Assembly (NCBI GenBank): GCA_022376925.1
Contig: JAIOJX010000025.1
Coordinates: 185,937,801 to 186,001,800, forward strand
DNA from: Tragulus kanchil
Taxonomy: Eukaryota; Chordata; Mammalia; Artiodactyla; Tragulidae
Reading direction: 5' to 3'
DNA length: 64,000 nt
The notes beneath the pieces are model-generated. The model saw nothing but the letters and a program-made list of their open reading frames with translations. It did no database searches and was not told the origin of the DNA. Numbering within the stretch: the first letter of the stretch is position 1; every line of letters begins with the position of its first letter. The position numbers were made by a program, and so were the translations under genes. This document shows positions 52,801-62,210 of this stretch, one piece after another.

Positions 52801-55800
52801 TTCCCAAGAGAACAAAAAGGATGTATTTTTAATTTAAAATAATTGAATGTTAAATTAATTGCTAATTTGCCGTAATCCTTTAGTATAAATAAAAATACAT
52901 TTGGAGAAAATATATGAAATGTTCTTTACTTTATATCTAAGAAGTATAAAAAAAGGTAACAACAAGCATCTGTGGGCTTCCCCTGGTGGTCCAGTGGGTA
53001 AGGACACCGCCTTGCAGTGCAAGGGGCGCCGGTTCCATCCCTGGCCTGGGAAGATCCCACGTGCCGCGGAGCGGCTGGACTGATGTGTCCAATCACCGAG
53101 CCGGAGCTCTGGAGCGCATGCGCCCAGAGCCGGCGCTCTGCAACGACAGACGCCACCGCGATGGGAGGCCCACAGGAGCCAAAGAACAAAGATGGATGAA
53201 AATAGACAAATGAAAGACCAATAGAAGCGGCCCGCCCGCTCCCCTCCCTCCCCAACCCGACCCCCGCCCAAAATAAATAAATAAATAAATAAATCTTTAA
53301 AAAAAAAACAACAAGCATCTGTGACATCACACCCAGCTTAAAAAGGGAAGTGTCCCAGAGCACATCGCGATGCACTGTGCCCCGCAGCTGCTGTCGCTGT
53401 CGCACACTAAAGCTTCACGACGGCCTCGCGTGGCCAGTCTCCGGGCACCGCTCTCCACCCGCGTCTGCTCAGGTCACGTCCCTGGGCTCCTTTCTGGTCA
53501 CGGCACAGTGTTTCAGACGTGTTCGCTCTCCGTGCGCTCGGCACGATGATCTCTGAAATGACTGCCGTGACTCCACTGGTGGTTGGCGTCTCTCAGGAGT
53601 GACGTTTTAGCGGCGGGGGCTGCGCCCCGCAGCCTGTGGGCCTCGGTTCCCCGACCAGGGATCGAGCCCGCCCCTCGGTGGTGAAAGCCCCCAGAGTCCA
53701 GCCGCTGGAGTGCCAGGAAGTCCCCAGGACAGGGTCTCTTTTCAGTCGAGTCTTTGTAATTAAAGAGCCTATGTTGTTTTTACAGACCTAATGCTGTTGC
53801 ACACTTAATAGACTAGCGTAGTCTCAGCGTGACTCTCATACGCAGTTGGAAACCAGAAACTCCGTGTGGCCGCTTCACCGCAGGGCTTGCTGGGTCGGGG
53901 TGTCTGGCGCCGAGCAGCCCGTGTGGCAGCCCGTCACCGGCAGCCCACAGGGTGGAGCTCTGACCCCACCCCTCAATTCCGTGTTCAGCAGACTCAGTCT
54001 GGGGGGCGGGAAGGAGGCGCAGCGGAGCGTCTTGCTCCGGGGTTGAGTGGCCTCGTCTGGGTGTCCTGCAGATGAGATCCATATCCTGAAGGCTCGCTCT
54101 GGGCTCTGGTGCTCGCTGCAGGCCCTGAGACGCGCTGACGCGGTGGAGATTTACCTGTGCTCTTGAAAACTAGGTGTGGCCTGAAGTGACCGACCCCGAG
54201 AAGTTCGTGTTTGAAGACGTGGCTATCGCTGCCTACCTGCTGGTGAGACCCGAGCCCGGGCGGGCGGTGGGGCGGGGCTCCCAGCGGGGCTCAGGTCTCG
54301 ACGGCTCTCTTGGCCAAGGCTGGTCCCGCGGAAGACGTCTTCTTAACCTCTGCCTGTGCTTGTGCAGGAGTGTGGAGCAGGTTTGGGTTGTGAAACTCAG
54401 CCCCAGGAGCTCCGTGTTCTCCTAGTCACTAGTCGACAAGGCGCACTTAGGCACGCCCTTCACCTCAGTGGTCTTGGTGGTCTTACCTGTGAAGTGTCTA
54501 GAGGAGGCAATCTCCAGATGCCTTCCGGCTGTAGTTCCCTTAGTCTTAGAAGTAACAGTGCTTCTCACAGGACACAGCGCCTGAAGAACTTAGCGAGCCC
54601 CCGAGGCACGAGCGGTCGTCTGGAAAGCTCTGGCCAGAGCTGACCACGGGAGTGTGGGCTCTGGATGCGAGAGGAGACCTGGGGCCCGCGCAGCCTCGGG
54701 CGGGAGCAGCAGGCGGCGCCCACCTCCCGTGGCTCACCGGGCATCGGCAGGGCCCCAGAGGCCTCTCCACGGGCTCTGGGAGAAGACCGTGGTCCCACGC
54801 GGGGCTGGGCCTGAATGGCTCTCGCGTAGAGTGACTCACAGTGTGGCTTTGTTTTTCACGTGTCTTAGATTCTGTGGGAAGAAGAGAGCCGAGCGGGGAG
54901 AGACCGCCAAGCAGTCCTTTGTGGACCTCGGCTGCGGGAACGGCCTGCTGGTCCACATCCTGAGCAGTGAGGGGGTAAGGCAGCCGCCGGGGGCCGCTGC
55001 TAGAGCGTCGGCAAGCCCAGCACCAGGGCGTCCTCTGCTGACGTGACCTGGGTAGAGGGCGGGCTGCCGGGCGCTCGGCTAAGCCGCGAACCCCGCGGGC
55101 CTGGGAGCAGCCCGTGTGGCAGCCCGTCACCGGCAGCCCACAGGGTGGAGCTCTGACCCCACCCCTCAATTCCGTGTTCAGCAGACTCAGTCTGGGGGGC
55201 GGGAAGGAGGCGCAGCGGAGCGTCTTGCTCCGGGGTTGAGTGGCCTCGTCTGGGTGTCCTGCAGATGAGATCCATATCCTGAAGGCTCGCTCTGGGCTCT
55301 GGTGCTCGCTGCAGGCCCTGAGACGCGCTGACGCGGTGGAGATTTACCTGTGCTCTTGAAAACTAGGTGTGGCCTGAAGTGACCGACCCCGAGAAGTTCG
55401 TGTTTGAAGACGTGGCTATCGCTGCCTACCTGCTGGTGAGACCCGAGCCCGGGCGGGCGGTGGGGCGGGGCTCCCAGCGGGGCTCAGGTCTCGACGGCTC
55501 TCTTGGCCAAGGCTGGTCCCGCGGAAGACGTCTTCTTAACCTCTGCCTGTGCTTGTGCAGGAGTGTGGAGCAGGTTTGGGTTGTGAAACTCAGCCCCAGG
55601 AGCTCCGTGTTCTCCTAGTCACTAGTCGACAAGGCGCACTTAGGCACGCCCTTCACCTCAGTGGTCTTGGTGGTCTTACCTGTGAAGTGTCTAGAGGAGG
55701 CAATCTCCAGATGCCTTCCGGCTGTAGTTCCCTTAGTCTTAGAAGTAACAGTGCTTCTCACAGGACACAGCGCCTGAAGAACTTAGCGAGCCCCCGAGGC

Positions 55801-58800
55801 ACGAGCGGTCGTCTGGAAAGCTCTGGCCAGAGCTGACCACGGGAGTGTGGGCTCTGGATGCGAGAGGAGACCTGGGGCCCGCGCAGCCTCGGGCGGGAGC
55901 AGCAGGCGGCGCCCACCTCCCGTGGCTCACCGGGCATCGGCAGGGCCCCAGAGGCCTCTCCACGGGCTCTGGGAGAAGACCGTGGTCCCACGCGGGGCTG
56001 GGCCTGAATGGCTCTCGCGTAGAGTGACTCACAGTGTGGCTTTGTTTTTCACGTGTCTTAGATTCTGTGGGAAGAAGAGAGAGCCGAGCGGGGAGAGACC
56101 GCCAAGCAGTCCTTTGTGGACCTCGGCTGCGGGAACGGCCTGCTGGTCCACATCCTGAGCAGTGAGGGGGTAAGGCAGCCGCCGGGGGCCGCTGCTAGAG
56201 CGTCGGCAAGCCCAGCACCAGGGCGTCCTCTGCTGACGTGACCTGGGTAGAGGGGCGGCCGGGCTGCCGGCGCTGGGGCTGGCGGTGACGCCGCAGAGCA
56301 GGCCGCTTGTCCACGGGGAGGTGGGGCCGCGATCCTGCGAGGCCGGGAAGGGCTCCAGGGGCAGGCGGCCTGGGAGTTGTGCCTCTCAGCAGCACGCGTG
56401 TTCTCATTGGTGTTTTCTTTGGGCGGTGCGCCATTTCAGGGCGTGGGAAGGGGTGGAGGTAAGGCGCACTGTGCCGTGGAGAAGCGACTGGCAGGCACCT
56501 GCATACTGTGTGCGTGTGTGCACCTGGGGCGCTCAGTTTTGTGACCATCTTCTTGGTTATGACGCAGAGGCCTGAGAACCAGGAACAGGCCTGGCCCGGG
56601 AGCAGCTGAGGCGCAGCGGCGACAGTGCCCGGCTCCCGGGACCCCGCGTCCTGCCTGTGGACAGACCCCGTGTGTCCTCACCTGCGGGCCTTTGGAGCGG
56701 CTTGTTAGGCACTTTGGGGCTGTTTATAAAAGAATGAATCCGTGACCCTTTGAACAGCTTGTCTGTGGGTGTTAGCATGTCAGGCGGGGGCTGGGGCTGG
56801 GGCGGGCCCAGGAGAGCCGCGTGGGGTCAGGGCGTGTTGGGCGGGAAGGGCCCGAGAGGAGGCCTGGCCGGGGCCGGCGGAGCCGTGAGCGCACGGGAGT
56901 GTGGGGGCGCGGCCCCCTCCCAGGGAGGTGTGCTCCTGGGGCTCGTGTGACCCCGGGGGGTCCCCGGGCCTCGTGAAGGCTTGGCCGCTCCGGCTCTGTC
57001 TGTGCCTGGGCCGAGCGTCTGTTCTCCGCAGCCCTGGCGCTGCGGGCCCCCGCCCTTCACTCGGGTGATGCCTGGCAGGCTTGGTTTGTTCGCGCTCTCG
57101 CACAGTGACGTGCTGGCCTCAGCCTTCCATTCCTCAATTCTTCCTTTCAGCATCCGGGCAGAGGGATTGACGTCCGAAGAAGAAAAATCTGGGACATGTA
57201 TGGACCCCAGACCCGCCTGGAGGTACTGGCCCTGTGCCTTCACTTGACCCCAGCAGGGTGTCCCCGGGGCAGCTGTTCTCAGGAGAGGGGTCTCTGTGCG
57301 GCCAGTCAGGCGCTCGTGACCAGAGCAACCCACACTAGGCTCTCCGCTCTGCAGCTTAAATGGAGGGTGTCCCCTAGGGCTTCCCAAGGCTCGGGCCACA
57401 CGGAAGGAAGAAGGCTGGCCTCCGGCGTGCAGGTGCTGTCTCGGCCCCAGGTCAGCCGCAGGTGCTTGGCGCCTCCTGGGGAGCTCACGGCTGCCGTGGG
57501 GGCGTCTCCTGCGGGGCCTGCCGCGGGCTGCAGCTGCGATAGTCGCTTGGCAGCGGGCACCCTCCCTGCAGGAACGAGCTCCCAGGGGCACCGCTCGCTC
57601 CTGTGGGGCTGAGGCTAGAATCGGCTGGCGCCTGTGCCCTCAGTGGTTTGGGCCGGGCACAGATGTCTTCACGCCTGGCCCAGCCGCTGCCTCTTTCAGG
57701 GGAAGACCCACGGCCCAGGGGCCGAGAGTGGCCCAGAGCAGCTGTGCTTCTGCAGGATGCTGCGTCTTTGTCCGCACGATGCGCGGCGTTCACGGACTAG
57801 ACGTTCAGTCTTGCTCTGCATCTTTCTTCTAGGAAAGTGCAATCACACCGAGTGATGAGACCCTTTTCCCTGACGTCGACTGGCTCATCGGTAACCATTC
57901 CGACGAACTGACACCCTGGATACCTGTCATTGCGGCCAGGTGAGCCGGTGGGCGTGCTGGCACCAGGGTGGCTGGGGAGGGTCTCTTGCCTCAGTCGCGG
58001 CATCCGCACCCATAGCTGCTTCTGTCCGGTCCTGCTCTCCGCTGGTGCTCTCCAGTGCTGACGTGTTTTTCCCGGGAGGCTGTCTCATGGCGGGAGGCCG
58101 TGCCTGGCGGTGTGGAGATGCTCTGCGCAGGGGCTGGTCTCCTGGTTCTGGGCGCTCTGCCGCGCTCGGCGTCCAGCCTGCTCCTCGCCGCGCTGCCCTT
58201 CTGCCACTCGCCACCGGGCGCTCCCACCCGGGACCCAGGACCCAGGATGGGCTGTGCCATCTGTTTACTTCTGATGCCCTCCTCCCCCTTTTCTCAGGCA
58301 CAGGTGATTTACGGTGATGGTTTCAGGTGTACAACACAGTGATTAGAATTGTTATAGATTATACCCTGCAGTCGTCATAAAGTATTCCTCGTGTCCCCGT
58401 GTGGCCGTAGCTTGTTGATTTCCTGCGTCGTGGCTTGTGTCTCTTCACCCCCCACCCCCGCTCCCTCCCCCTGGGGGACCGCCACCTCATCCTCTGTACC
58501 TGTGAGTCGGCTTCTTTTTGGTTATTTTCATTCGTTTTATTTCTTAGATTCAGCCTACACCTGAGAGCACACAGCGTTTGTCTTTCTCTGTCTGACTGTA
58601 TTTCACAGAACATGATACTTCCAGGTCCGTTCTTCCGGACTTCCTCTGAGAGCAGCAGAGGTCAGGGAGCAGACCGTGCCCTTTAGGTGCCCACCTCTGA
58701 GATCCCTGTCCACAGCTGAGGCCCCCAGGTGCATCCGAAGGGTTTGGTTACAGTCGGCCCAACGGCAATGGAAAAAACAGTTGTTATAAAAGCCGTTACT

Positions 58801-61712
58801 TACACCCACGCTTTATTGAAAAGTTGCCATGCCTCGTTGTTTCTGAAAACCACGCCGGGGAAGGCTGCAGCTCACGTGCTTACGCGGAAAGCACAGCGAG
58901 CTGGCAGCGCAGTGGTGGCCTTCCGCCCCGCCGCGCCGCGCCGCGCCCCGCTGCCACGTGGCCCCCGCGCGCCGTCCGCCGCGAGCCTGCTCAGGGCCCG
59001 GGCCGCGTGGCTCTCCTCTCTCAAGGTCCTCCTACGGCTGCCGCTTCTTCGTGCTGCCCTGCTGCTTCTTCGACTTCGCCGGGAAGTTCCAGCGGACGCA
59101 GAGCGGGCGGCCGCAGTACCGCAGCTACCTGGACTTCGTCGCCGAGGTGGGCGCGGCCTGCGGCTTCCGCGTGGAGGAGGACTGCCTTCGGATTCCTTCC
59201 ACCAAGCGGGTGCGTGCTGGCCCCCGGGCGTCCTCGGCCGGCTCGTGGGTGGCTGGATGGGCCTGGGGCCGTCCTGGTCACGGAACCAAAGGCGCGCAGT
59301 GGTGCCGGAAGGAGCGGCTGTCCCAGGGGGTCCGTGCTGCCCGGTGTCCCCCGTCGCCGGCAGTTTCCAGAGCTGGCCCCGCCCCGCCCCGCCCCTGCAG
59401 GCGCTCCGGACCGCCTCCTCCAGGCCGTGGCCGCGTGCAGGGCCCTTGCCTGGTCGTCATCTGCCCGAGCCGGGCCCCGGCCTCGGCCTCCAGAGCCCCC
59501 TGCTTGGCGTTTGCTCGGTTCTCTGGCTCGGTGCTGCCGGCGGCGGAGCGCTCTCCCCTCTGACTCGGCCTCCCTGCCGCCGACTAGAACTGGCTCGGAC
59601 GTGCCGAATGGCTTCACATTTTCTCTTTGAAGGCCTCTTAATTCAGGTTTTCTTGAGATGAGCTTGTCCAGGGAGACATTGACCCTCGCACTGCCTGTGA
59701 CCCTGCGAGATGGCCCGGCTGACCTCCCACCACGCGGGGGCTTGGACCTCTAGGAGCCGGGGGCGTGTTGACGTCGGTTCTGTGTTACTCTCTGGTCACT
59801 TTCTTCTGTGAGACTCTAGGCTGTCAGAGCTTTTTAAAAAGAAAAAGAAAAACCTGTCACCCAGCTCTCAGCCTCGCAGCCTGACAGTGGCAGAGAGACC
59901 GAGACGGAGCTGGCTCGGCTCCCCACTCTCCAGGCGCGCCCTGCCCGGGTGCTCCCTGCCCGACCGGGGGAGCGGCAGCTCGCGGCCAGCGCTGGCCCGG
60001 GCGCCCCCAGAGGCGTTGCTGCTGTCTCTGCTCGGAGCCGTGGGGGAAGTGCCCTTTAGGACTCACCTTAGTACCTCCTCCTCCTCCTCTTCAGCATCCT
60101 CTGTCTGGGCAAGGCACGGGCGTCTGACGTCGGAATTGAATTTTGCTCGAGTCTGGGCTTCCCTGCTGGGCGCTAGTAAAGAGCCCACCTGCCAGTGCAG
60201 GTGACGCAGGAGATGCAGGTTCAAGCCCCAGGTCGGGGGGATCCCCTGGGAAAGGGAGTGGCGGGCCGCTTGAGTGTCCCTCCTGGAGAATCCCAGTGGA
60301 CGGAGCGCCAGGCGGGCTGTCGCCCACGGGGTCACCAGAGTCAGACGCGACTGAAGCAGCCTCGCGTGCACACGCGCTGTTAGGGTCGTGTGTGTACAAG
60401 GGTCCTGCAGTTTTGAGGTCTGCCTTTGCTGTTCTGTTACTGATAGCTGAGACCACAGACGCTTGCTCAGCCTCTGGGAGCCTTGGTGTCCACTTAGATT
60501 GGGTGGTTGGGGGTCCGTGCAAGCATGGGTGTCCATGTGTAGCGGCTGTCTGCTGAGGACGAGCATGTGTCCGGCGCTCTCGTTCCACGCCTGCTGGGAT
60601 GGCGCAGTGCGCGGCCAGCATGGCTGCAGAGCAGGGGGCTGGCTCTGAGGCGACCGGAGGCGCTCTCCTCGGCCTCGGGCTTGGGATGACGTCCAGAGAC
60701 CCTGTAGCCACAACAGCCTCGCCAGACCTACCGGGCTCTCGCCTCTGGACCCTGTGGGCGTGCAGAGGGGGACGTGGGACGCAAGCTGGCCCTGCATGTG
60801 GCGCCCAGCACTCCGCTCGGTGCTCACGCGCCCGCCGCACTCTGGCGAGGCTGGCTGCCTCCCCCTCCCCGAACTCTGGGGAGCTCCTGTCCCGGGGTGG
60901 AGGCGTGTGCCCTGGGGGCCGAGACGGCCGAGTGTGTCAGTCAGGTCACAGCTGGTCCACTCAGTCAGGGCGGCTTGGTGTGCACGTGTTTACTGGGCTC
61001 CATGGGGGTGCGAGTGGTGAGGCTCTCTGTGGGCTTTGGTGTTTATTTTGAATTCAGCCGTTGATGCTGAAATTGACTTTGTAAAAGGATTCCTGTCGAG
61101 ATAGGTCCCTAGGACTTGGGGGCTTTAAAAAAAAGAAAAAACTTTTATTTTGCTTTTAACTTTCACAGAGTTTTGTTGTTTACAGATACATATGTTCTCA
61201 GATTGGACTTGGGGGCTTTGCTCTCCAGGACGAGAGTTGCGTGGGGAGCGCTGCACGTTGGGAGCTGCTGAGCACGTCTTCTCTCCTCCTGCAGGTCTGT
61301 CTCGTTGGGAAGTCCAGGACCTACCCGCCCGCCGGAGAGGCCGCCGCGGACGAGCAGAGGACCCGCTACATCCGCAGCCGGCGGGGCTGCCCGGGGAGTG
61401 CCCCCCGCCAGGGCCCCGCCCCGTCTCCCCCTGGGGCTGCTGCCGGCCGCGCCCCGAGCCCCGCGGAGCGCGGAGCCCTGGACGCCGGGGCCGGGCACGC
61501 GCTGGAGACGGGGGCCGGCCAGTGGGGGACAGACGCCCCCGCGCACGGACTCTGGCTGCCTGGGTTCCGCCCCAGGGGGAGAGCCGAGCGCCTGCGGAAC
61601 TGTGCCGCCCTGCCTCGGGAGTTCGTTGACCGAGTGGTGTTGCACGTGGCACACTTGCTGCTGGGCACGAGCAGTTCGCCCCCCGGGCGCACGCAGGCCT
61701 GGAATCGAGGAG
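46368..61712 (+). CDS. TRMT44: TRMT44, tRNA (uracil-2'-O-)-methyltransferase homologue (exons 1-9; 3' end outside window)
   Basis: Nine plus-strand exons join in phase to about 598 residues if the intact second copies of exons 2, 4 and 5 are used. By homology to yeast Trm44 it should methylate the 2'-OH of U44 in serine tRNA with S-adenosylmethionine; for the mammalian protein this role is inferred. Landmarks are VLIFCPERWHSDGIVYPKPT, VWPEVTDPEKFVFEDVAIAA, the SAM-binding motif FVDLGCGNGLLVHILSSEG, RGIDVRRRKIWDMYGPQTRL, DVDWLIGNHSDELTPWIPVI and FFVLPCCFFDF. The last exons, including the C-terminal CCCH zinc-finger part, lie right of the window. Exon 1 is extremely GC-rich and encodes a poorly conserved Ala/Pro/Arg linker. 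Duplications 10 and 12 interrupt the model. Confidence 0.94.
47288..47385 (-). repeat. BovB 3'-end fragment, antisense
   Basis: GTGTCAGGCTCTTGGTGACC, GTGGACCGCAGCGCGCCAGG, then CCCTGTCTCCCAGAGTTTGC, as in other reversed BovB ends. Confidence 0.7.
47915..48090 (+). repeat. Bov-tA SINE (also at 49,051-49,226)
   Basis: CGCTCAGACGGTAGAGAACC, GGTTCAGTCCCTGGGTCGGG, GGGAAGTCCCATGAACGGAA and AGTCAGACCCGGTTGAGCAG. The second occurrence is through duplication 10. Confidence 0.88.
48477..48590 (+). pseudogene. TRMT44: TRMT44 exon 2, first copy, frameshifted by 1 base
   Basis: Same splice sites as 49,613-49,727 but 114 bases instead of 115. GACAAAGGAATTT has two G where the other copy has three (GACAAAGGGAATTT). 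This shifts the frame to an early stop. The loss is in a homopolymer, so it is most likely a sequencing error in an unmerged contig end. Confidence 0.88.
48920..48995 (+). repeat. MIR fragment (also near 50,058 and 51,187)
   Basis: GGGTCACCTGTGACCTTGGG and CTCTGACACAAGTGGAATCA match the MIR core in sense. The three occurrences are one locus, copied by duplications 10 and 11. Confidence 0.6.
49613..49727 (+). CDS. TRMT44: TRMT44 exon 2, intact copy
   Basis: 115 bases. The acceptor is CTCCCCCCAG and the donor is GGATG|GTAAGA. With the base left from exon 1 it encodes DVLNGTVTFLPLEEDDKGNL, then KVKMSNVYQIQLSHSEGG and the first two bases of Trp. Use this copy in the model. Confidence 0.94.
49728..52317 (+). 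other. TRMT44 intron 2
   Basis: About half of it is redundant through duplication 11. The distal part (52,085-52,300) is AT-richer. No other gene is recognised. Confidence 0.7.
50060..52305 (+). repeat. Direct duplication 11 (offset 1,129, then 1,127)
   Basis: 50,060-51,188 is repeated at 51,189-52,305. The first copy stops at ATATTTCTC, 12 bases short of the exon 3 acceptor, and ends in a G-rich string (51,179-51,190). The second copy has lost two G early on. T50,120 differs from C48,981 and C51,249. It lies in intron 2. Confidence 0.95.
52318..52537 (+). CDS. TRMT44: TRMT44 exon 3
   Basis: 220 bases. The acceptor is TTTTCAAAG and the donor is GTCAAG|GTAATT. It encodes (W)FISVLIFCPERWHSDGIVY, PKPTWLGGELLARLARWCVG, then KSTLSLISVLKYSRAYQRLK and EKYKDLVK. 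It is the best conserved part upstream of the SAM motif. Confidence 0.96.
52975..53306 (+). repeat. tRNA-derived SINE with unusual 3' module, 17-base target-site duplication
   Basis: AACAACAAGCATCTGTG flanks it at 52,958-52,974 and 53,307-53,323. The body is GGCTTCCCCTGGTGGTCCAG, GCGCCGGTTCCATCCCTGGC, GAGCTCTGGAGCGCATGCGC, AAAGAACAAAGATGGATGAA, GAAAGACCAATAGAAGCGGC, a C-rich run, and an (AAAT)n/A tail. The perfect flanks suggest a fairly recent insertion. Confidence 0.93.
53608..53727 (-). repeat. CHR-type SINE fragment, antisense
   Basis: CGGTTCCCCGACCAGGGATC, GAGCCCGCCCCTCGGTGG and GCTGGAGTGCCAGGAAGTCC are the reversed tRNA-like head. Confidence 0.75.
54174..54242 (+). CDS. TRMT44: TRMT44 exon 4, first copy
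   Basis: 69 bases, 23 codons, phase 0 to 0. The acceptor is AAAACTAG and the donor is CTGCTG|GTGAGA. It encodes VWPEVTDPEKFVFEDVAIAA, then YLL. Identical to 55,367-55,435. Confidence 0.9.
54869..54974 (+). pseudogene. TRMT44: TRMT44 exon 5, first copy, frameshifted by 2 bases
   Basis: 106 bases instead of 108. GGGAAGAAGAGAGCC lacks one AG unit present in the second copy (GGGAAGAAGAGAGAGCC). The SAM motif still follows, but out of frame with exon 4. Probably a consensus error near a contig end. Confidence 0.88.
55367..55435 (+). CDS. TRMT44: TRMT44 exon 4, second copy
   Basis: Identical to 54,174-54,242 and linked to the intact exon 5. Preferred for the gene model. Confidence 0.92.
56062..56169 (+). 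CDS. TRMT44: TRMT44 exon 5, intact copy (SAM-binding motif)
   Basis: 108 bases, 36 codons, phase 0 to 0. The acceptor is GTGTCTTAG and the donor is GAGGGG|GTAAGG. It encodes ILWEEERAERGETAKQ, then SFVDLGCGNGLLVHILSSEG. DLGCGNG is motif I of class I methyltransferases, the expected SAM-binding loop. Confidence 0.96.
56170..57150 (+). other. TRMT44 intron 5
   Basis: GC-rich; no recognisable repeat or further exon. Confidence 0.7.
57151..57222 (+). CDS. TRMT44: TRMT44 exon 6
   Basis: 72 bases, 24 codons, phase 0 to 0. The acceptor is CCTTTCAG and the donor is CTGGAG|GTACTG. It encodes HPGRGIDVRRRKIWDMYGPQ, then TRLE. The GIDVRRRKIW part fits motif II (an acidic residue after strand 2) of the methyltransferase fold. 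Confidence 0.96.
57223..57832 (+). other. TRMT44 intron 6
   Basis: 610 bases; nothing else is recognised. Confidence 0.75.
57833..57939 (+). CDS. TRMT44: TRMT44 exon 7
   Basis: 107 bases, phase 0 to 2. The acceptor is TTTCTTCTAG and the donor is GGCCAG|GTGAGC. It encodes ESAITPSDETLFPDVDWLIG, then NHSDELTPWIPVIAA and the start of Arg. WLIGNHSDELTPW is a hallmark segment of the Trm44 family. Confidence 0.96.
57940..59025 (+). other. TRMT44 intron 7
   Basis: It contains an antisense LINE-1-like stretch at 58,295-58,640 and a very GC-rich end (58,920-59,020). No exon is seen. Confidence 0.65.
58295..58640 (-). repeat. LINE-1 3'-UTR-like fragment, antisense
   Basis: GTTTCAGGTGTACAACACAG, TTTGTCTTTCTCTGTCTGAC and ATTTCACAGAACATGATACT match the frequent antisense L1 3' region (TCTGTCTGAC..TTTCAC). 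The sub-family is not resolved. Confidence 0.55.
59026..59209 (+). CDS. TRMT44: TRMT44 exon 8
   Basis: 184 bases, phase 2 to 0. The acceptor is CTCTCAAG and the donor is AAGCGG|GTGCGT. It encodes (R)SSYGCRFFVLPCCFFDFAG, KFQRTQSGRPQYRSYLDFVA, then EVGAACGFRVEEDCLRIPST and KR. LPCCFFDF is the probable catalytic-side motif of the family (inference). Confidence 0.96.
59210..61294 (+). other. TRMT44 intron 8
   Basis: It holds one Bov-tA SINE (60,156-60,362) and a short CTC repeat at about 60,076. Nothing else is recognised. Confidence 0.7.
60156..60362 (+). repeat. Bov-tA SINE
   Basis: GGGCTTCCCTGCTGGGCGCT, GGTTCAAGCCCCAGGTCGGG, GGAGAATCCCAGTGGACGGA and AGAGTCAGACGCGACTGAAG. Confidence 0.88.
61295..61712 (+). 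CDS. TRMT44: TRMT44 exon 9 (last visible)
   Basis: 418 bases, phase 0 to 1. The acceptor is CTCCTGCAG and the donor is CGAGGAG|GTGAGT. It starts VCLVGKSRTYPPAGEAAADE and RTRYIRSRRGCP, followed by a Gly/Ala/Pro-rich variable linker, and ends in LWLPGFRPRGRAERLRNCAA, then LPREFVDRVVLHVAHLLLG. The length and the order of conserved ends fit mammalian TRMT44. Confidence 0.93.
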
Positions 61713-62210
61713 GTGAGTGCCGGCCCGGCTTCTTGCTGGGCTCCAGGCGGCGGCTGTTCTCCTCGCAGGGCCAGCCTGGAGCGGTGTGGTCGTTGTTCAT
61801 TGAGCGTATTTTAGGGGAGAGCGAGGCTTGTCCCCGTGGCTCCCGTGAGCGTACAGGACGTGGCTGCCTCGGAGGAGGCGGCGTGGTCGTCGTGAAGCCT
61901 TCGGGTCCGCCGCGCCGCGTTCCTGGCTGTTGAAAAGGTCTTAACAGAGAGCCGCTGGCTGGCTGCGGAGAGGCGCCCTGGCCCCGGGAGGAGGCAGGAG
62001 GGTTTGGGAAACGGCGTGCTTGACGATCGACTGTGCTCTGAGATCCCCAGACGCAGATGAGAGGGCAGCACCGTGCCTGTCCTCCCAGGACGAGCGACCG
62101 GCTGGGCGCTGGGGCGCTCGAAGGGGCCCGGGCTCAGGAAAGGCCGTCGTCTTACAGCGTTACCACCGGCCTTCAGATGGGGGGTGCCCGGAGCTTGGCG
62201 GCGGCCACTG

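Larger units (their letters stand above)
52538..54173 (+). other. TRMT44 intron 3
   Basis: It contains a SINE with a clean target-site duplication and an antisense SINE fragment. The start of duplication 12 lies at 53,912. Confidence 0.75.
53912..56240 (+). repeat. Direct duplication 12 (offset 1,193)
   Basis: 53,912-55,104 is repeated from 55,105 to about 56,240. It carries TRMT44 exons 4 and 5. The first copy has lost AG in exon 5, and its last 50-60 bases (about 55,050-55,104) agree only loosely with the second copy. Confidence 0.95.

Noticed and set aside
32860..53405. Similar minus-strand open frames near 33.1-33.4 kb and 52.9-53.4 kb, as if a repeated gene.
   Set aside because: Both are the reverse complement of the same SINE type.
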